From assembly GCA_003138485.1 (NCBI GenBank), contig PLGF01000166.1, forward strand, positions 757-64,756: a stretch of 64,000 nucleotides of DNA, given 5' to 3'. Positions within the stretch are counted from its first letter, which is position 1. Every line of letters begins with the position of its first letter. The stretch is from Verrucomicrobiales bacterium. GTDB taxonomy: Bacteria > Verrucomicrobiota > Verrucomicrobiia > Limisphaerales > Palsa-1400. Shown here piece after piece: positions 33,880-43,340 of the stretch. The position numbers and the translations under genes are program-made. The notes beneath the pieces were generated by a model. It searched no databases. It saw only the letters and a list, made by a program, of their open reading frames with translations, and was not told where the DNA came from.

Positions 33880-35832
33880 ATGAATAAACTTACGTCAGTT
33901 ACTCTTTGGGCCATGACCGCCGGCTGCTGCCTGGCGGCCGAGCCGACCTTCACGGTTGACGCGACCGGTCCCCTCGCCAAAGTCAGCCCCATGTTCTACG
34001 GACTGATGACTGAGGAAATCAATCATTCCTATGATGGCGGATTGTATGCCGAGTTGGTCCGCAACCGGGCCTTTCTGGACGACAAAACCGCCGCGGAAGC
34101 TTGGTCCGTGGTAAACGAAAATGGGGGCGAGGCCAGCATGGCTCTCGATCCGACCAATGGCCCCAACGATCAGCTCACGGCGAGCCTGCGGCTCAACGTG
34201 ACCCGGGCCGGGAAGGACCAGCCGGCCGGAGTGGCCAACAGCGGCTACTGGGGGATTCCGGTGCTGCCGCACACCCGTTACCACGCTTCGCTGTTGGCCA
34301 GGGCCGAGCCGGGCTTCACCGGCCCGCTCATCGTGTCCATTGTCAGCGAAGACGGGCAAACGGTCTATGCGTCTGGAAAGGTCTCAGGGCTGACGGCACA
34401 GTGGGGGAAATTCGATCTAAGCCTCAAGACGGGCCGCCTCACCGCGACCACCAAGGCGCGTTTTCAAATCACGCTCGAACAGCCCGGAACGGTCTGGCTG
34501 GGGTTTGTGTCGCTGTTCCCGCCGACCTGGAACGGACGTCCCAACGGCCTGCGGAAGGACCTGATGCAAATGCTGGTGGATATGAATCCCAAGTTCCTGC
34601 GCTTTCCCGGCGGCAACTATGTCGAAGGGGATACTATTGACACTCGATTTGATTGGAAGAAAACCATCGGCCCGATCGAACAGCGACATGGCCACCTCTG
34701 TCCGTGGGGTTATCGTTCCACCGATGGCTTGGGGCTTTTGGAGTTTCTGGAGTGGTGCGAAGATATGAAGGCCGAGCCGGTGCTGGCGGTGTATGCCGGC
34801 TATTCGCTCAAAGGCGCGCACGTCAATCCCGGCCCGGACCTCGCCCCGCTCGTGCAGGAGGCGCTTGAAGAAATTCAATACGTCAGCGGAGCCGCCGACA
34901 CGACTTGGGGCGCCCGGCGCGCCGCGGACGGACATCCGGCGCCCTTCAAGTTGCAGTACGTCGAGGTTGGCAACGAGGACTGGTTCGACCGATCGGGGAG
35001 CTATGACGCCCGCTTTGCCCAGTTTTACGACGCCATCAAGGCGCATTACCCGCAGCTCAAGGTCATTTCCACCATCGGCAACGATCAGCCGGAAACCGCG
35101 CGAGTCCACAGCCGCAAGCCCGACATGACCGACGAGCATTACTACAACGCCACCGATGAGTTCCTCCGGATGGCGCCGGAGTACGCCCGGAACTATGACC
35201 GCGGCGGGCCGGAGATATTCGTCGGCGAGTGGGCCGCGCACGAGGACGCGAAGATCAAGCCGTGGGAGCCCGCGGCCCGGCAGCAGCCGCCGACGCCTTC
35301 GCTGAAAGCCGCGCTTGGCGACGCGGTCTTCATGGCCGCCATGGAGCGAAACGCCGATCTTATCAAAATGCAATGCTATGCGCCATTGCTGGTCAACGTG
35401 AACCCGGGGGCGCGCCAATGGCGTCCGGACCTGATCGGCTATGACGCGATTTCCACCTACGGTTCCCCAAGCTATTACGCGATTCAGATGTTCAGCCGAA
35501 ACTTCGGAGACCAGGTCCTCCCGGTGCGGGCGGCGGAGACGTCCGTCCAGGGCGCGGCGACGCGGGACAGCCGCACGGGCGAGATTTTCATCAAGCTTGT
35601 AAACCCGAACCCGGCTTCAGAACCGCTGCGCCTGAGCCTCAAAGGCATTGCGAAGCTCTCCGCCAAAGCCAGCACGATCACCCTGGCCGGAGATCCGGAG
35701 GACTCCAACTTGATTCTGGAACCAGGAAAGGTTGTCCCGGTCAACTCGACTTTGAGCCAGGTGAAGCCCGATTTCATTTACACGCTGCCGCCCAACAGCG
35801 TTGTGGTGCTCAAGCTGAAGGGGCGGCCGTGA
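33880..35832 (+). CDS. GH51 alpha-L-arabinofuranosidase
   Basis: The 650-residue exported enzyme has a short signal (TLWAMTAGCCLAAE). The acid/base is Glu366 in VEVGNEDWFDRSGSYD and the likely nucleophile Glu450 in IFVGEWAAHED, the spacing expected for GH51. An inserted carbohydrate-binding-like segment (~70-200) precedes the barrel, then FLRFPGGNYVEGDTI. It removes alpha-L-arabinofuranosyl side chains from arabinoxylan, arabinan or arabinogalactan. It forms an operon with the upstream GH95 and is convergent, 11 bases apart, with the efflux permease gene. Confidence 0.92.
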   Translation: MNKLTSVTLWAMTAGCCLAAEPTFTVDATGPLAKVSPMFYGLMTEEINHSYDGGLYAELVRNRAFLDDKTAAEAWSVVNENGGEASMALDPTNGPNDQLTASLRLNVTRAGKDQPAGVANSGYWGIPVLPHTRYHASLLARAEPGFTGPLIVSIVSEDGQTVYASGKVSGLTAQWGKFDLSLKTGRLTATTKARFQITLEQPGTVWLGFVSLFPPTWNGRPNGLRKDLMQMLVDMNPKFLRFPGGNYVEGDTIDTRFDWKKTIGPIEQRHGHLCPWGYRSTDGLGLLEFLEWCEDMKAEPVLAVYAGYSLKGAHVNPGPDLAPLVQEALEEIQYVSGAADTTWGARRAADGHPAPFKLQYVEVGNEDWFDRSGSYDARFAQFYDAIKAHYPQLKVISTIGNDQPETARVHSRKPDMTDEHYYNATDEFLRMAPEYARNYDRGGPEIFVGEWAAHEDAKIKPWEPAARQQPPTPSLKAALGDAVFMAAMERNADLIKMQCYAPLLVNVNPGARQWRPDLIGYDAISTYGSPSYYAIQMFSRNFGDQVLPVRAAETSVQGAATRDSRTGEIFIKLVNPNPASEPLRLSLKGIAKLSAKASTITLAGDPEDSNLILEPGKVVPVNSTLSQVKPDFIYTLPPNSVVVLKLKGRP

Positions 35833-35843
35833 GAAACCCATAA

Positions 35844-37094
35844 TTACTCATAGCGCAAAGCGTCAATCGGGTTCAGGGCGGCGGCTTTTCGGGCCGGATA
35901 GAAACCGAAGAAGACACCGATCGCGAAGCTGACGCAGAACGCGAGAATGATTGAATTGGTGGATACGACGGGTTTGAAATCAAGAATCATCCCGATGAGT
36001 TTGGACGCGCCCAGGCCGGCCATTACGCCGATGAGACCGCCCAAGAGGCTGAGGGTTATGGCTTCGATGAGAAACTGGAGTTCGATGGCGGAGGGTTGAG
36101 CGCCGACCGCGATGCGAATGCCGATCTCGCGGGTGCGTTCGGTGACGCTGACCAGCATGATGTTCATGATGCCGATGCCGCCGACCAGAAGGGAAATGCC
36201 CGCGATGGCTCCAAGGAGGAGAGTAATGATTTTGGAAATCGAGCCGACAGTGTCGGCAATTTCTTTTTGGTTGAAGATATTGAAGTCATCTTCGAGATTG
36301 CCGGCAAGACGGTGGCGCTGGCGAAGGAGGCTGGTGATTTGCTGCTGGGCGACTTCCATGCGCGCGGCGCTGACGATCTGGAGATTGACTGAGCGGAGGT
36401 ATTTCTCACCGGTGATGCGTTTCATGGCGGTGGTGTAAGGGATGATTATGCGGTCGTCCTGGTTCTGGCCCCCCATGCCCGCGCCTTTGCTTTCGAGCAG
36501 ACCGATGATGACAAAGGGGATGTTCTTAATGCGGATGGACTGGCCAACGGGATCGAGCGGACCGAAGAGTTCATTGGCCGTCTTCGAGCCGATCACCGCC
36601 ACCTTTGCCGAGGTGCGAATGTCGCGCTCCGCGAACATCGCGCCGGAGGCCAGCTTCCAGTCCCGGATCTTCAAGTAGTCGGGAGATTCGCCGGTGATGG
36701 TCGTGGACCAATTGCGCCCGTTGGCAATGGCTTGGGCGGACGCGCTGACTTCCGGGCTGACAGCCGCCACGTCCGTCACTTCGCGACCGATTGCATCCGC
36801 GTCGGCCAGAGTGATGGTGCTGGCGCTGCCCAATCCCGAGTTGACGCCGCCGGTGCGGCGGCTGCCGGCAAAAACGGTCAGCAGGTTTTGGCCCAGAGCG
36901 GCGACCTGGGATTCGATGCGGGCTTGCGCGCCGTTGCCCACAGCCACCATGGCCACAACCGAGGCGACACCGATGATAATGCCCAAGGCGGTCAGGGTGG
37001 AGCGCATCTTGTTCCGGCGCAGTGCGCGCAGGGCGATGAGCGCGGTGAGCAAGGTCCGGAGCAGAAAGGATTGGAGATAGCGCAGGAGGATCAT
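35844..37094 (-). CDS. MacB/FtsX-type ABC permease
   Basis: The 416-residue inner-membrane protein has one N-terminal membrane helix (TALGIIIGVASVVAMVAVG), a large periplasmic MacB-like domain and three C-terminal helices (GIGIMNIMLVSVTERTREIG, then LLGGLIGVMAGLGAS and SFAIGVFFGFYPARKAAAL). It is the transmembrane half of a tripartite efflux or lipoprotein/peptide-exporting system in which MacB is split from its ATPase. It follows the ATPase gene by three bases. Confidence 0.93.
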   Translation of the reverse strand: MILLRYLQSFLLRTLLTALIALRALRRNKMRSTLTALGIIIGVASVVAMVAVGNGAQARIESQVAALGQNLLTVFAGSRRTGGVNSGLGSASTITLADADAIGREVTDVAAVSPEVSASAQAIANGRNWSTTITGESPDYLKIRDWKLASGAMFAERDIRTSAKVAVIGSKTANELFGPLDPVGQSIRIKNIPFVIIGLLESKGAGMGGQNQDDRIIIPYTTAMKRITGEKYLRSVNLQIVSAARMEVAQQQITSLLRQRHRLAGNLEDDFNIFNQKEIADTVGSISKIITLLLGAIAGISLLVGGIGIMNIMLVSVTERTREIGIRIAVGAQPSAIELQFLIEAITLSLLGGLIGVMAGLGASKLIGMILDFKPVVSTNSIILAFCVSFAIGVFFGFYPARKAAALNPIDALRYE

Positions 37095-37097
37095 GAT

Positions 37098-37874
37098 TCA
37101 GGCGAGCCTGGCCTTTTGCTCAGCTTTGTCGAGCGCGGCGAGTTCTTGTTGGGCCAGACGTCGGTTTTCGTTACGCGTATCGCTGATCACGACGCCGTCA
37201 CGCATGACAACGATGCGTTTGCAGTAAGCGGCAATGTCCAATTCGTGCGTGACCATCATGATAGTGATGCCGGAGTCATTGAGAGTCTGAAACAGCCCCA
37301 TGATCTCCATGCTCGTGCGACTATCCAGATTGCCCGTCGGTTCATCAGCCAGAACCAGTTCGGGTTGGTTGACCAAGGCGCGGGCGATGGCGATGCGCTG
37401 CTGCTGTCCTCCGGATAGCTGGTTGGGATGATGTCCGCCGCGCTCCGCGAGTCCGACTTGCCGGAGGGCTTCAAGGGCGCGGCGGTGACGCACCCGCAAG
37501 GAGATAAGCGGATCGGTATAGAACATGGGCAACTCGACGTTTTCCAGTGCCGAGGTGCGAGACAGGAGGTTGAAGCTTTGGAAGACGAATCCGAGCTTGC
37601 GGTTGCGTAATCTTGCCAGTTCCTTGCGGTTCAGTCCCGCGACGGCCGTCCCGTTGAGCGAGTAACTTCCGCCCGTGGGCTGGTCCAGACAGCCCAGGAC
37701 GTTCATAAGGGTGGATTTTCCCGAACCGCTCGCGCCCATGATGGCCAAGAACTCACCGCGCCGGACCTCAAGAGTGACGCCGCGCACGGCTTTCACATCA
37801 ACGTCGCCCGTCTTGTAGGTCTTGACGAGGTCGTGGAGCTCAATGAGCGCCGCGCTGGCGTTCTGTAAGCTCAT
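37098..37874 (-). CDS. MacB/LolD-type ABC ATPase
   Basis: The 258-residue protein has Walker [11 protein letters not shown], signature [15 protein letters not shown], Walker [13 protein letters not shown] and switch His in MMVTHELD. It is the canonical LolD/MacB ATPase type that drives mechanotransmission rather than substrate passage. Its start overlaps the end of the adaptor gene (ATGA), and the permease follows, giving a split MacB operon. Confidence 0.94.
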   Translation of the reverse strand: MSLQNASAALIELHDLVKTYKTGDVDVKAVRGVTLEVRRGEFLAIMGASGSGKSTLMNVLGCLDQPTGGSYSLNGTAVAGLNRKELARLRNRKLGFVFQSFNLLSRTSALENVELPMFYTDPLISLRVRHRRALEALRQVGLAERGGHHPNQLSGGQQQRIAIARALVNQPELVLADEPTGNLDSRTSMEIMGLFQTLNDSGITIMMVTHELDIAAYCKRIVVMRDGVVISDTRNENRRLAQQELAALDKAEQKARLA

Positions 37875-39043
37875 GGGCTTTGTGGCGGCGGGCCCCCGAA
37901 GCCGCGGGGCGTCGCGACAGGTGAAAGGGTTGAGGTAACCAACCGCGAGCCTTCGGTAAGTCCATCGAGAATTTCGGTGTCCTTGCCATCGGTGAGTCCA
38001 ATCTTGACGATGACGGCCTTGAGCTTTGCGCCGTCGCTTCCCAGGGTGTAAACGAGGCGTTGGCCGCGCTGCAATTTGGCCGGCCGGGCTTGCTCAAACA
38101 TCGCCCCTTCTGGCGGCGTGAATCGCAGGGCGGTGTTCGGCACGCTCAACGCATTAGTGTGTTCGGCAACGAGGATGGAGACATCCGCGGTCATGCCGGG
38201 GAATAGTTTCTGTTCTGGATTATCCACCGTGATAATCGTCTCGTAGGTGACCACGTTCTGCGTGGTGGTGGGAGATTTGCGAACTTGCGAGACCGCGCCA
38301 TGGAACACTTCATCGGGAAACGCATCCACGCTGAAATCCACAGTCTCCCCGTTTTTGACCTGGCCGATATCGGCTTCGGATACCGAGGCGCTGATGTTCA
38401 TCTTTGTGATGTCCTGCGCAACAGTGAACAGTTCCGGCGTGGTCATGGCCGCGATCACCGTCTGCCCAACGTCCACTTTGCGCGAGATGACAATGCCGTC
38501 CACCGGGGCCGTGATTTTGCAATAGTCGAGATTGGCCTGCGCGCTCTCAACGGCTGCCTGCTGGACGACAACCGTGGCCTCCGCCTGCGCCAGTTCGGCG
38601 GTGGCTTGATCCAAATCCAACTGGGTGGCGGCCCGCTGCGGGGCGAGAATTTTTTTTCGCTCCAAATTCTGGCGCTTCAGAGTGACATCGGCCTCGGCGC
38701 TGGCCAGTTGGCCGCGGGCCTGGCGCAGTGACGCCGCATAAACGGTGGGATCAATTTCCGCCACGAGCTGGCCCTTTTTCAGCGGCGAGTTGAAGTCAAC
38801 ATAGATGGCGGCGATCTTGCCGGAGACCTGGCTGCCCACAGTCACGCTGACCACCGCGTTAAGCGTGCCGCTGGCGGTGACGTATTGCGCGAGCGTTCCG
38901 CGCGCGACGGGTTCGGTTCCATACTTCAAGGCGGACGCGCCCGGCTTACAACCTGCGAAGACCACCAGTGCGAATCCCGCCCAAGTGAGTGGACGGACAA
39001 GTTGGGAGCGTATGCCGGTTGGATTCATAAAGTGTGGATTCAA
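37871..39043 (-). CDS. MacA/HlyD-type periplasmic adaptor, probable lipoprotein
   Basis: The 390-residue protein has a lipobox (ALVVFAGC, Cys31), so it is likely anchored by lipid. The usual adaptor layout follows: barrel-sandwich halves (TVGSQVSGKIAAIYVDFNSP, ITAPVDGIVISRKVDVGQTV) flanking a helical hairpin (~95-165) and a beta-barrel domain. It bridges the MacB-type permease and the outer-membrane channel encoded just upstream. The in-frame ATG at codon 6 is an alternative start. Confidence 0.92.
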   Translation of the reverse strand: MNPHFMNPTGIRSQLVRPLTWAGFALVVFAGCKPGASALKYGTEPVARGTLAQYVTASGTLNAVVSVTVGSQVSGKIAAIYVDFNSPLKKGQLVAEIDPTVYAASLRQARGQLASAEADVTLKRQNLERKKILAPQRAATQLDLDQATAELAQAEATVVVQQAAVESAQANLDYCKITAPVDGIVISRKVDVGQTVIAAMTTPELFTVAQDITKMNISASVSEADIGQVKNGETVDFSVDAFPDEVFHGAVSQVRKSPTTTQNVVTYETIITVDNPEQKLFPGMTADVSILVAEHTNALSVPNTALRFTPPEGAMFEQARPAKLQRGQRLVYTLGSDGAKLKAVIVKIGLTDGKDTEILDGLTEGSRLVTSTLSPVATPRGFGGPPPQSP

Positions 39044-39049
39044 GCTGTT

Positions 39050-40480
39050 CTATTTCCAGCCGCCGCCAAGGGATTTGTAAAGGGCGATGTCGGCGGATAA
39101 GATGTTGAATTGGAGTTGGACCAGACCCTGCTGGGCGCTGTAGAGGTCCTGTTGGGCGGAGAGCACGTTGAGATACGTGTCCTCCCCCTGGCGGTAACGC
39201 AGTGTGGCCAGATCGAAACGCCTTTGCTGGGCATTTGCCAACGCCCGCTGTGGCGGAAGTTGCTCGCGGTAACTGCCGCGATCGGCCAGCGCGTCCGCCA
39301 CTTCGCGAAAGGCGGTCTGAATTGCTTTTTCATAATTGGCGACTTCGATGCGGGCGCCCGCCTTGGCCGAATCGAGATCGGCGCGGTTCTGGCCGCCGGT
39401 GAAGATCGGGACGCTGATTTGCGGAGAGAAACTCCACAGTCCGGTGCCCGTTCCGAAGAGCTGATTCAACTGTGAACTGGTCGTGCCCATCGAGGCGGTC
39501 AGGCTGATGGTGGGAAAGAAGGCCGCGCGCGCCGCGCCCACGTTGGCGTTGGCGGCTTTCAAGGTATGCTCGGCTTCGAGAATGTCCGGACGGCGTTGAA
39601 GGAGTTCCGAAGGCAGGCCGGCCGGAACGACCGAAACAAGATTCGTGTCGTCGAACGCTCGCGGCGCGGGCAGGTTCTCCGGCAGCGGCTGCCCCACAAG
39701 CAAGACCAGGTAATTGACAGCCTCCGCGTGTTGGCGCTCATAGGTCAAAATATTGATTCTCGCGGACTGCACCTGGCCTTCCGCCGTGCGCAAATCCAGC
39801 TCAGTATGTTCCCCGGCGTCAAAACTGGCCTTGTTGAGCCGGTAGGATTCCTCGACTGCGGCCAGGGTCTGGCGCGCGACCTGAAGCTGCTCCTCCAACT
39901 GCCGCAACGTGAAGTATTCCGTGGCGACCTCGGACACGAGAGTAATCTGCGCGTCGCGCCGCGCTTCCGCTGTCGCCAGATATTTTTCGAGCGCCTGGGA
40001 GTTCAGGCTGCGCACATGCCCGAAGAGGTCCAGTTCGTACGCCGTTGTGCCAATGTTGGCGCTCCACTGGGAAGAATAAATTCCAGAAGGAGACGCCACA
40101 GCCGCCGCGCCAGAAGTCGAGGCGACGGACTGACCGGAGGCAACGCCGTAATACGAGCGGGTGAAACTGCCGCTGGCATCGACGGTCGGAAATGACGCCG
40201 ACCGCGTAATGCGATACTGCGCGCGGCTTTGCTCGACATTGAGCACGGCCACTCGAAGGTCGCGATTGTTCACCAAAGCCAGATCAATCAGTTGCTTCAG
40301 TCGTTCGTCCGAAAAAAAATTCGACCAGCCAAGCTCGGAAGCGGCAAAGCCGGCGTTGGTTTGAGAAGCGCCGGGGTACTGCGCGGCCACGGGCGCCTCG
40401 GGCCGTTTGTATTTGGGAATCATCGTGCATCCGCACAAGGCAAGGACGGACGTGAGAACAAAAAAGCGGACTTTCGACAT
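39050..40480 (-). CDS. TolC/NodT-type outer-membrane efflux channel, lipoprotein
   Basis: The protein has about 476 residues from ATG 40480, chosen because it gives a clean lipoprotein signal (VLTSVLALCGC, then TMIPKYKRPEAP). Two OEP repeats are visible, with DLFGHVRSLNSQALEKYLAT and SLTASMGTTSSQ, and the family motifs RRPDILEAEHTLKAANANVG and QISVPIFTGGQNRADLD. It completes the tripartite efflux system with the adaptor and split MacB. The frame extends 19 codons upstream but that part has no signal character. Confidence 0.93.
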   Translation of the reverse strand: MSKVRFFVLTSVLALCGCTMIPKYKRPEAPVAAQYPGASQTNAGFAASELGWSNFFSDERLKQLIDLALVNNRDLRVAVLNVEQSRAQYRITRSASFPTVDASGSFTRSYYGVASGQSVASTSGAAAVASPSGIYSSQWSANIGTTAYELDLFGHVRSLNSQALEKYLATAEARRDAQITLVSEVATEYFTLRQLEEQLQVARQTLAAVEESYRLNKASFDAGEHTELDLRTAEGQVQSARINILTYERQHAEAVNYLVLLVGQPLPENLPAPRAFDDTNLVSVVPAGLPSELLQRRPDILEAEHTLKAANANVGAARAAFFPTISLTASMGTTSSQLNQLFGTGTGLWSFSPQISVPIFTGGQNRADLDSAKAGARIEVANYEKAIQTAFREVADALADRGSYREQLPPQRALANAQQRRFDLATLRYRQGEDTYLNVLSAQQDLYSAQQGLVQLQFNILSADIALYKSLGGGWK

Positions 40481-40569
40481 GATGAAGTTCTTCAGGCGTC
40501 GAGGCTGCGCCTGAGGGCGTGAGTCCTCAATCTGCAAGGGTGCTCAGAAAGGCCTTCCCGGCATGAGTG

Positions 40570-41133
40570 TCACAGGAGTCCCGATAAGGCGGCGATGGCC
40601 TCCTGACGGGTCGAAAGCACGTCGCGCAACTCCTCCCGCGCTTTTTCCAATTTGGCCTGCTTCTCTTTGCGCGCGTCGAGAAACTTTGCCAGGGCGGCTT
40701 TCACCACGGCATTGGACGCCTTTGAATCGATCGCCGCTTGCAGCGCCTCTTCTTCCGGGCTGGGCTTTGGCATCATGGAAGCGAGACCTGACGGCATGCC
40801 TCCAGGAGGCGCCCCCTGTGGCGAAGCGTTGCCGCCTGCGCCGCGCCGGAACATCCTGCTCATCATTCCCATGCCGCCAGAGCTAACCTCACGCTGGCAG
40901 TCCACTACCTTTTGGATTCGATCTTGAATCGCTTTCCAGTCGGCGTCGTCAGTTACCTCCAGTTGGTCCCGGTAGCCGTCCATGATCATTTTTTGCATCC
41001 GCGTCGGATCGAAGCCGCCCGCCCCTCCGAATCCGCCTCCCCCAGGGGGAGCGTCTTGCGAAAGAACTTTTCCAACGCCCAAACACAAGACGGCGGTGAT
41101 GCCGGCTGCCATTATCCACTGGTTCGTTTTCAT
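40570..41133 (-). CDS. Small periplasmic protein, Spy-like or uncharacterised
   Basis: The protein has about 187 residues from ATG 41133, which gives a signal peptide (QWIMAAGITAVLCLGVGKVL). A Gly/Pro-rich segment, a helix containing RDQLEVTDDADWKAIQDRIQ, a Met/Gly-rich stretch (SSGGMGMMSRMFRRGAGG) and a long charged C-terminal helix follow. The overall plan, small periplasmic and helical with Met-rich parts, recalls Spy/CpxP or heavy-metal-sensing proteins, but no family signature is clear. Between an efflux operon and a two-component pair, it may act in envelope stress or metal handling. Confidence 0.55.
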   Translation of the reverse strand: MKTNQWIMAAGITAVLCLGVGKVLSQDAPPGGGGFGGAGGFDPTRMQKMIMDGYRDQLEVTDDADWKAIQDRIQKVVDCQREVSSGGMGMMSRMFRRGAGGNASPQGAPPGGMPSGLASMMPKPSPEEEALQAAIDSKASNAVVKAALAKFLDARKEKQAKLEKAREELRDVLSTRQEAIAALSGLL

Positions 41134-41294
41134 AATTCCAAATTTCTGGATCTCCTCATTCAGTACCTGATCACGAGGAGATGATCGGCGCGGATCTCGC
41201 GCACTGTCCATGACCATACTGTTGGCCCGGAGGATTTCGATCCCAATGTGATGAACCGGCGGAAAAGTGATATAACGGGCCTGATTGCCGGGTT

Positions 41295-42047
41295 CTACCC
41301 GAATTTCAACAATTCCTCCAACTCGCGCACTGAACGGGTTACGGGCAGTTTGGCGCCACTGCGGAGGGTGAGGACATGGGTGTCCGGACCGTCAGACTCC
41401 AGCGCCTTGATCCGTTCGAGGTTCACCAAGGCGGAGCGGTTGACGCGCACGAATGCCTTCGGCGGCAGCTTGGTTTCCAGACCATTCAGGGTTTCCCTGA
41501 GTAGATGGTTTTCCTTGCCCACATGCAGCAGCAGATAATTGCCGGCCGACTCAATCCAATCTACTTCCTTGACGGGAACGAACGAAATCCGTCCGCCCGC
41601 TCGAATAGAGAACCGGGAGAGATAGGTCCGGCTCTCGGCTTCCAACAATCGCGTCAACCGCGCCGTGAGAACCTTGCCTTCGTCCCGCACAAGCTCGCGC
41701 GCGCGTTGGAGCGAGCGTTTGAAACGCTCGGGTTGATACGGCTTGAGCAGGTAATCCACGGCATGGACATCAAACGCCTCAACGGCGTGTTTATCGTAGG
41801 CCGTCACGAAAATGACAGCCGGGAGCCGTGCCGGATCGAGCGAACGCAGGACCTCAAAACCGTCCAATCCGGGCATTTTGATGTCCAGAAAAACCAGATC
41901 CGGCTGCTGCTCCTGAATGGACTTCACCGCCTCGATACCGTTGCGGCATTGGCCGACAACTTCGACATCGCGCTCTTCGGTGAGCAGTTCGAGAATCCGG
42001 CTCCGCGCCAGGGGCTCGTCGTCAACAACCAGAACTCGCAGTTTCAT
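41295..42047 (-). CDS. LytTR-family response regulator
   Basis: The 250-residue protein has a receiver domain with VDDEPLARSR, phospho-Asp in LVFLDIKMPGLDG and Lys in YLLKPYQPERF, then a LytTR DNA-binding domain (VKEVDWIESAGNYLLLHVGK, FVRVNRSALVNLERIKAL). Such regulators bind direct repeats in promoters. Its start overlaps the end of the sensor kinase gene by 26 bases, so the two form a pair. The efflux genes downstream on the same strand are plausible targets. Confidence 0.94.
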   Translation of the reverse strand: MKLRVLVVDDEPLARSRILELLTEERDVEVVGQCRNGIEAVKSIQEQQPDLVFLDIKMPGLDGFEVLRSLDPARLPAVIFVTAYDKHAVEAFDVHAVDYLLKPYQPERFKRSLQRARELVRDEGKVLTARLTRLLEAESRTYLSRFSIRAGGRISFVPVKEVDWIESAGNYLLLHVGKENHLLRETLNGLETKLPPKAFVRVNRSALVNLERIKALESDGPDTHVLTLRSGAKLPVTRSVRELEELLKFG

Positions 42048-43317
42048 CGATGCGGGGCTTGGGGGTGAATGTCTCGGTGGCGCCCGGCGGCGCGCTTGCC
42101 ACAGGCGATTGAAGCCGGCGGAACGGCAACAGCAAGGTCACTTTGGCGCCGCCGTGTTCGGCAGGCTCGCACACCAGTCTCTCCTGGCCGGCGTAGAGCT
42201 GGTGCAGACGCGATCGAGTATTCTGGAGGCCTATACCTTCAGGGATCGCCTCCCCAAAACCAGGCCCGTTGTCCTGCACCACGACCCTGAGTTCCTCCCC
42301 CTCGCGGCGAGCGATGATGGCGAGAACGGAATCGGCCAGGTTAGGCTCGACCGCGTGGCGCACGGCGTTTTCAACAATGGGCTGCAGGATCATCGACGGC
42401 ACCATGACATCCAGGACGGAAGTATCAATATCGCTGCGCACAGCCAATCTGTCGCCAAAGCGCAACTGTTCGATGCCGAGGTAGCAATTGATGAATTCCA
42501 ACTCCTCCCGCAATGTAACTTCCTGGCGGTCCGCCAAATCGAGGGTCGTGCGCAGCAACTCGCTGAGCGATCCAATCATCATCTCCGCCGTTTTTGGATT
42601 CTGACGGATCAGGGCCGCGATGGCGTTGAGCGTGTTGAACAGGAAGTGGGGCTGAAGCTGCATTTTCAGAGCGCGCAGCCGCGCTTCGGTGAGGCTGGAC
42701 TTCAGTTCCGCTTCGACGCGGTCTCGCTCCTGCAAACGCTGATAGGAATTGAAGGCATAACACCCAAGAACCAGCACCCAAAACATGATCGTGTCGGGAG
42801 CCGCCTTGAAGGACAGGGTCGGAAACAGCAGGCTGCTGAATCTGCTGCTTTCACCCGCATTGCCCGGCGGGCGCCCCCCCGTCAGCTCATCGATCCCGAA
42901 TACCGCGGGAAACCAAACAGAGAGCAGGACACCGATCACCTCGTACACCATCACAGCCGCAACACACGACGCGATATAGATCGCCAATTGCTTCCAGAAG
43001 GTTCTCCGCTCAAGCGGATAGCGTTTGACCAGCTTCCAAATTACGAGGGACATCAGCGCCCAGAGGTACCAATCACGGAGGCCGATCGAGACAGCGCGGG
43101 TCCAGGGAATTGGCCGGTCAAATGCAGCGCTGGCGAAATGAAGCTGGGCGCCGAAGGCAAGGCCGACGGCAGTCCAGCCCCCAAAGCCCAACATCCAGCG
43201 GCGCAGCGTCAAGCCATTCCTCATTGCCGCGCCATTCTGCCGCGGATAGCGAAAGGGTGCAAGGAAAGTCGCGCGGAGTGCATGGGACTCTGCCATTTCC
43301 ATCTTGTTCTCCCGCAT
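42022..43317 (-). CDS. LytS-like sensor histidine kinase
   Basis: The 431-residue protein has four to five membrane segments in the first ~190 residues and no periplasmic ligand domain. A His_kinase (PF06580) module follows with the phospho-His in LQPHFLFNTLNAIAALIRQN, then MILQPIVENAVRHAVEP and an ATPase G-box (VVVQDNGPGFGE). ATG 43317 is used; ATG 43224 would also keep all membrane segments. It partners the overlapping LytTR regulator. Its 5' end lies close to the start of the divergent GH2 gene. Confidence 0.92.
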   Translation of the reverse strand: MRENKMEMAESHALRATFLAPFRYPRQNGAAMRNGLTLRRWMLGFGGWTAVGLAFGAQLHFASAAFDRPIPWTRAVSIGLRDWYLWALMSLVIWKLVKRYPLERRTFWKQLAIYIASCVAAVMVYEVIGVLLSVWFPAVFGIDELTGGRPPGNAGESSRFSSLLFPTLSFKAAPDTIMFWVLVLGCYAFNSYQRLQERDRVEAELKSSLTEARLRALKMQLQPHFLFNTLNAIAALIRQNPKTAEMMIGSLSELLRTTLDLADRQEVTLREELEFINCYLGIEQLRFGDRLAVRSDIDTSVLDVMVPSMILQPIVENAVRHAVEPNLADSVLAIIARREGEELRVVVQDNGPGFGEAIPEGIGLQNTRSRLHQLYAGQERLVCEPAEHGGAKVTLLLPFRRLQSPVASAPPGATETFTPKPRIDETASSGC

Positions 43318-43333
43318 CCCTAATCAATATAAT
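43305..43333 (+). promoter_or_regulatory. Candidate sigma-70 promoter of the GH2 gene
   Basis: TTGTTC (43305-43310) and a perfect TATAAT (43328-43333) are separated by 17 bases. The -10 box ends only seven bases before the GH2 ATG at 43341, so a transcript from it would be leaderless or nearly so. The site also overlaps the start of the divergent kinase gene. This is sequence-only evidence. Confidence 0.4.
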
Positions 43334-43340
43334 ATCCGAC

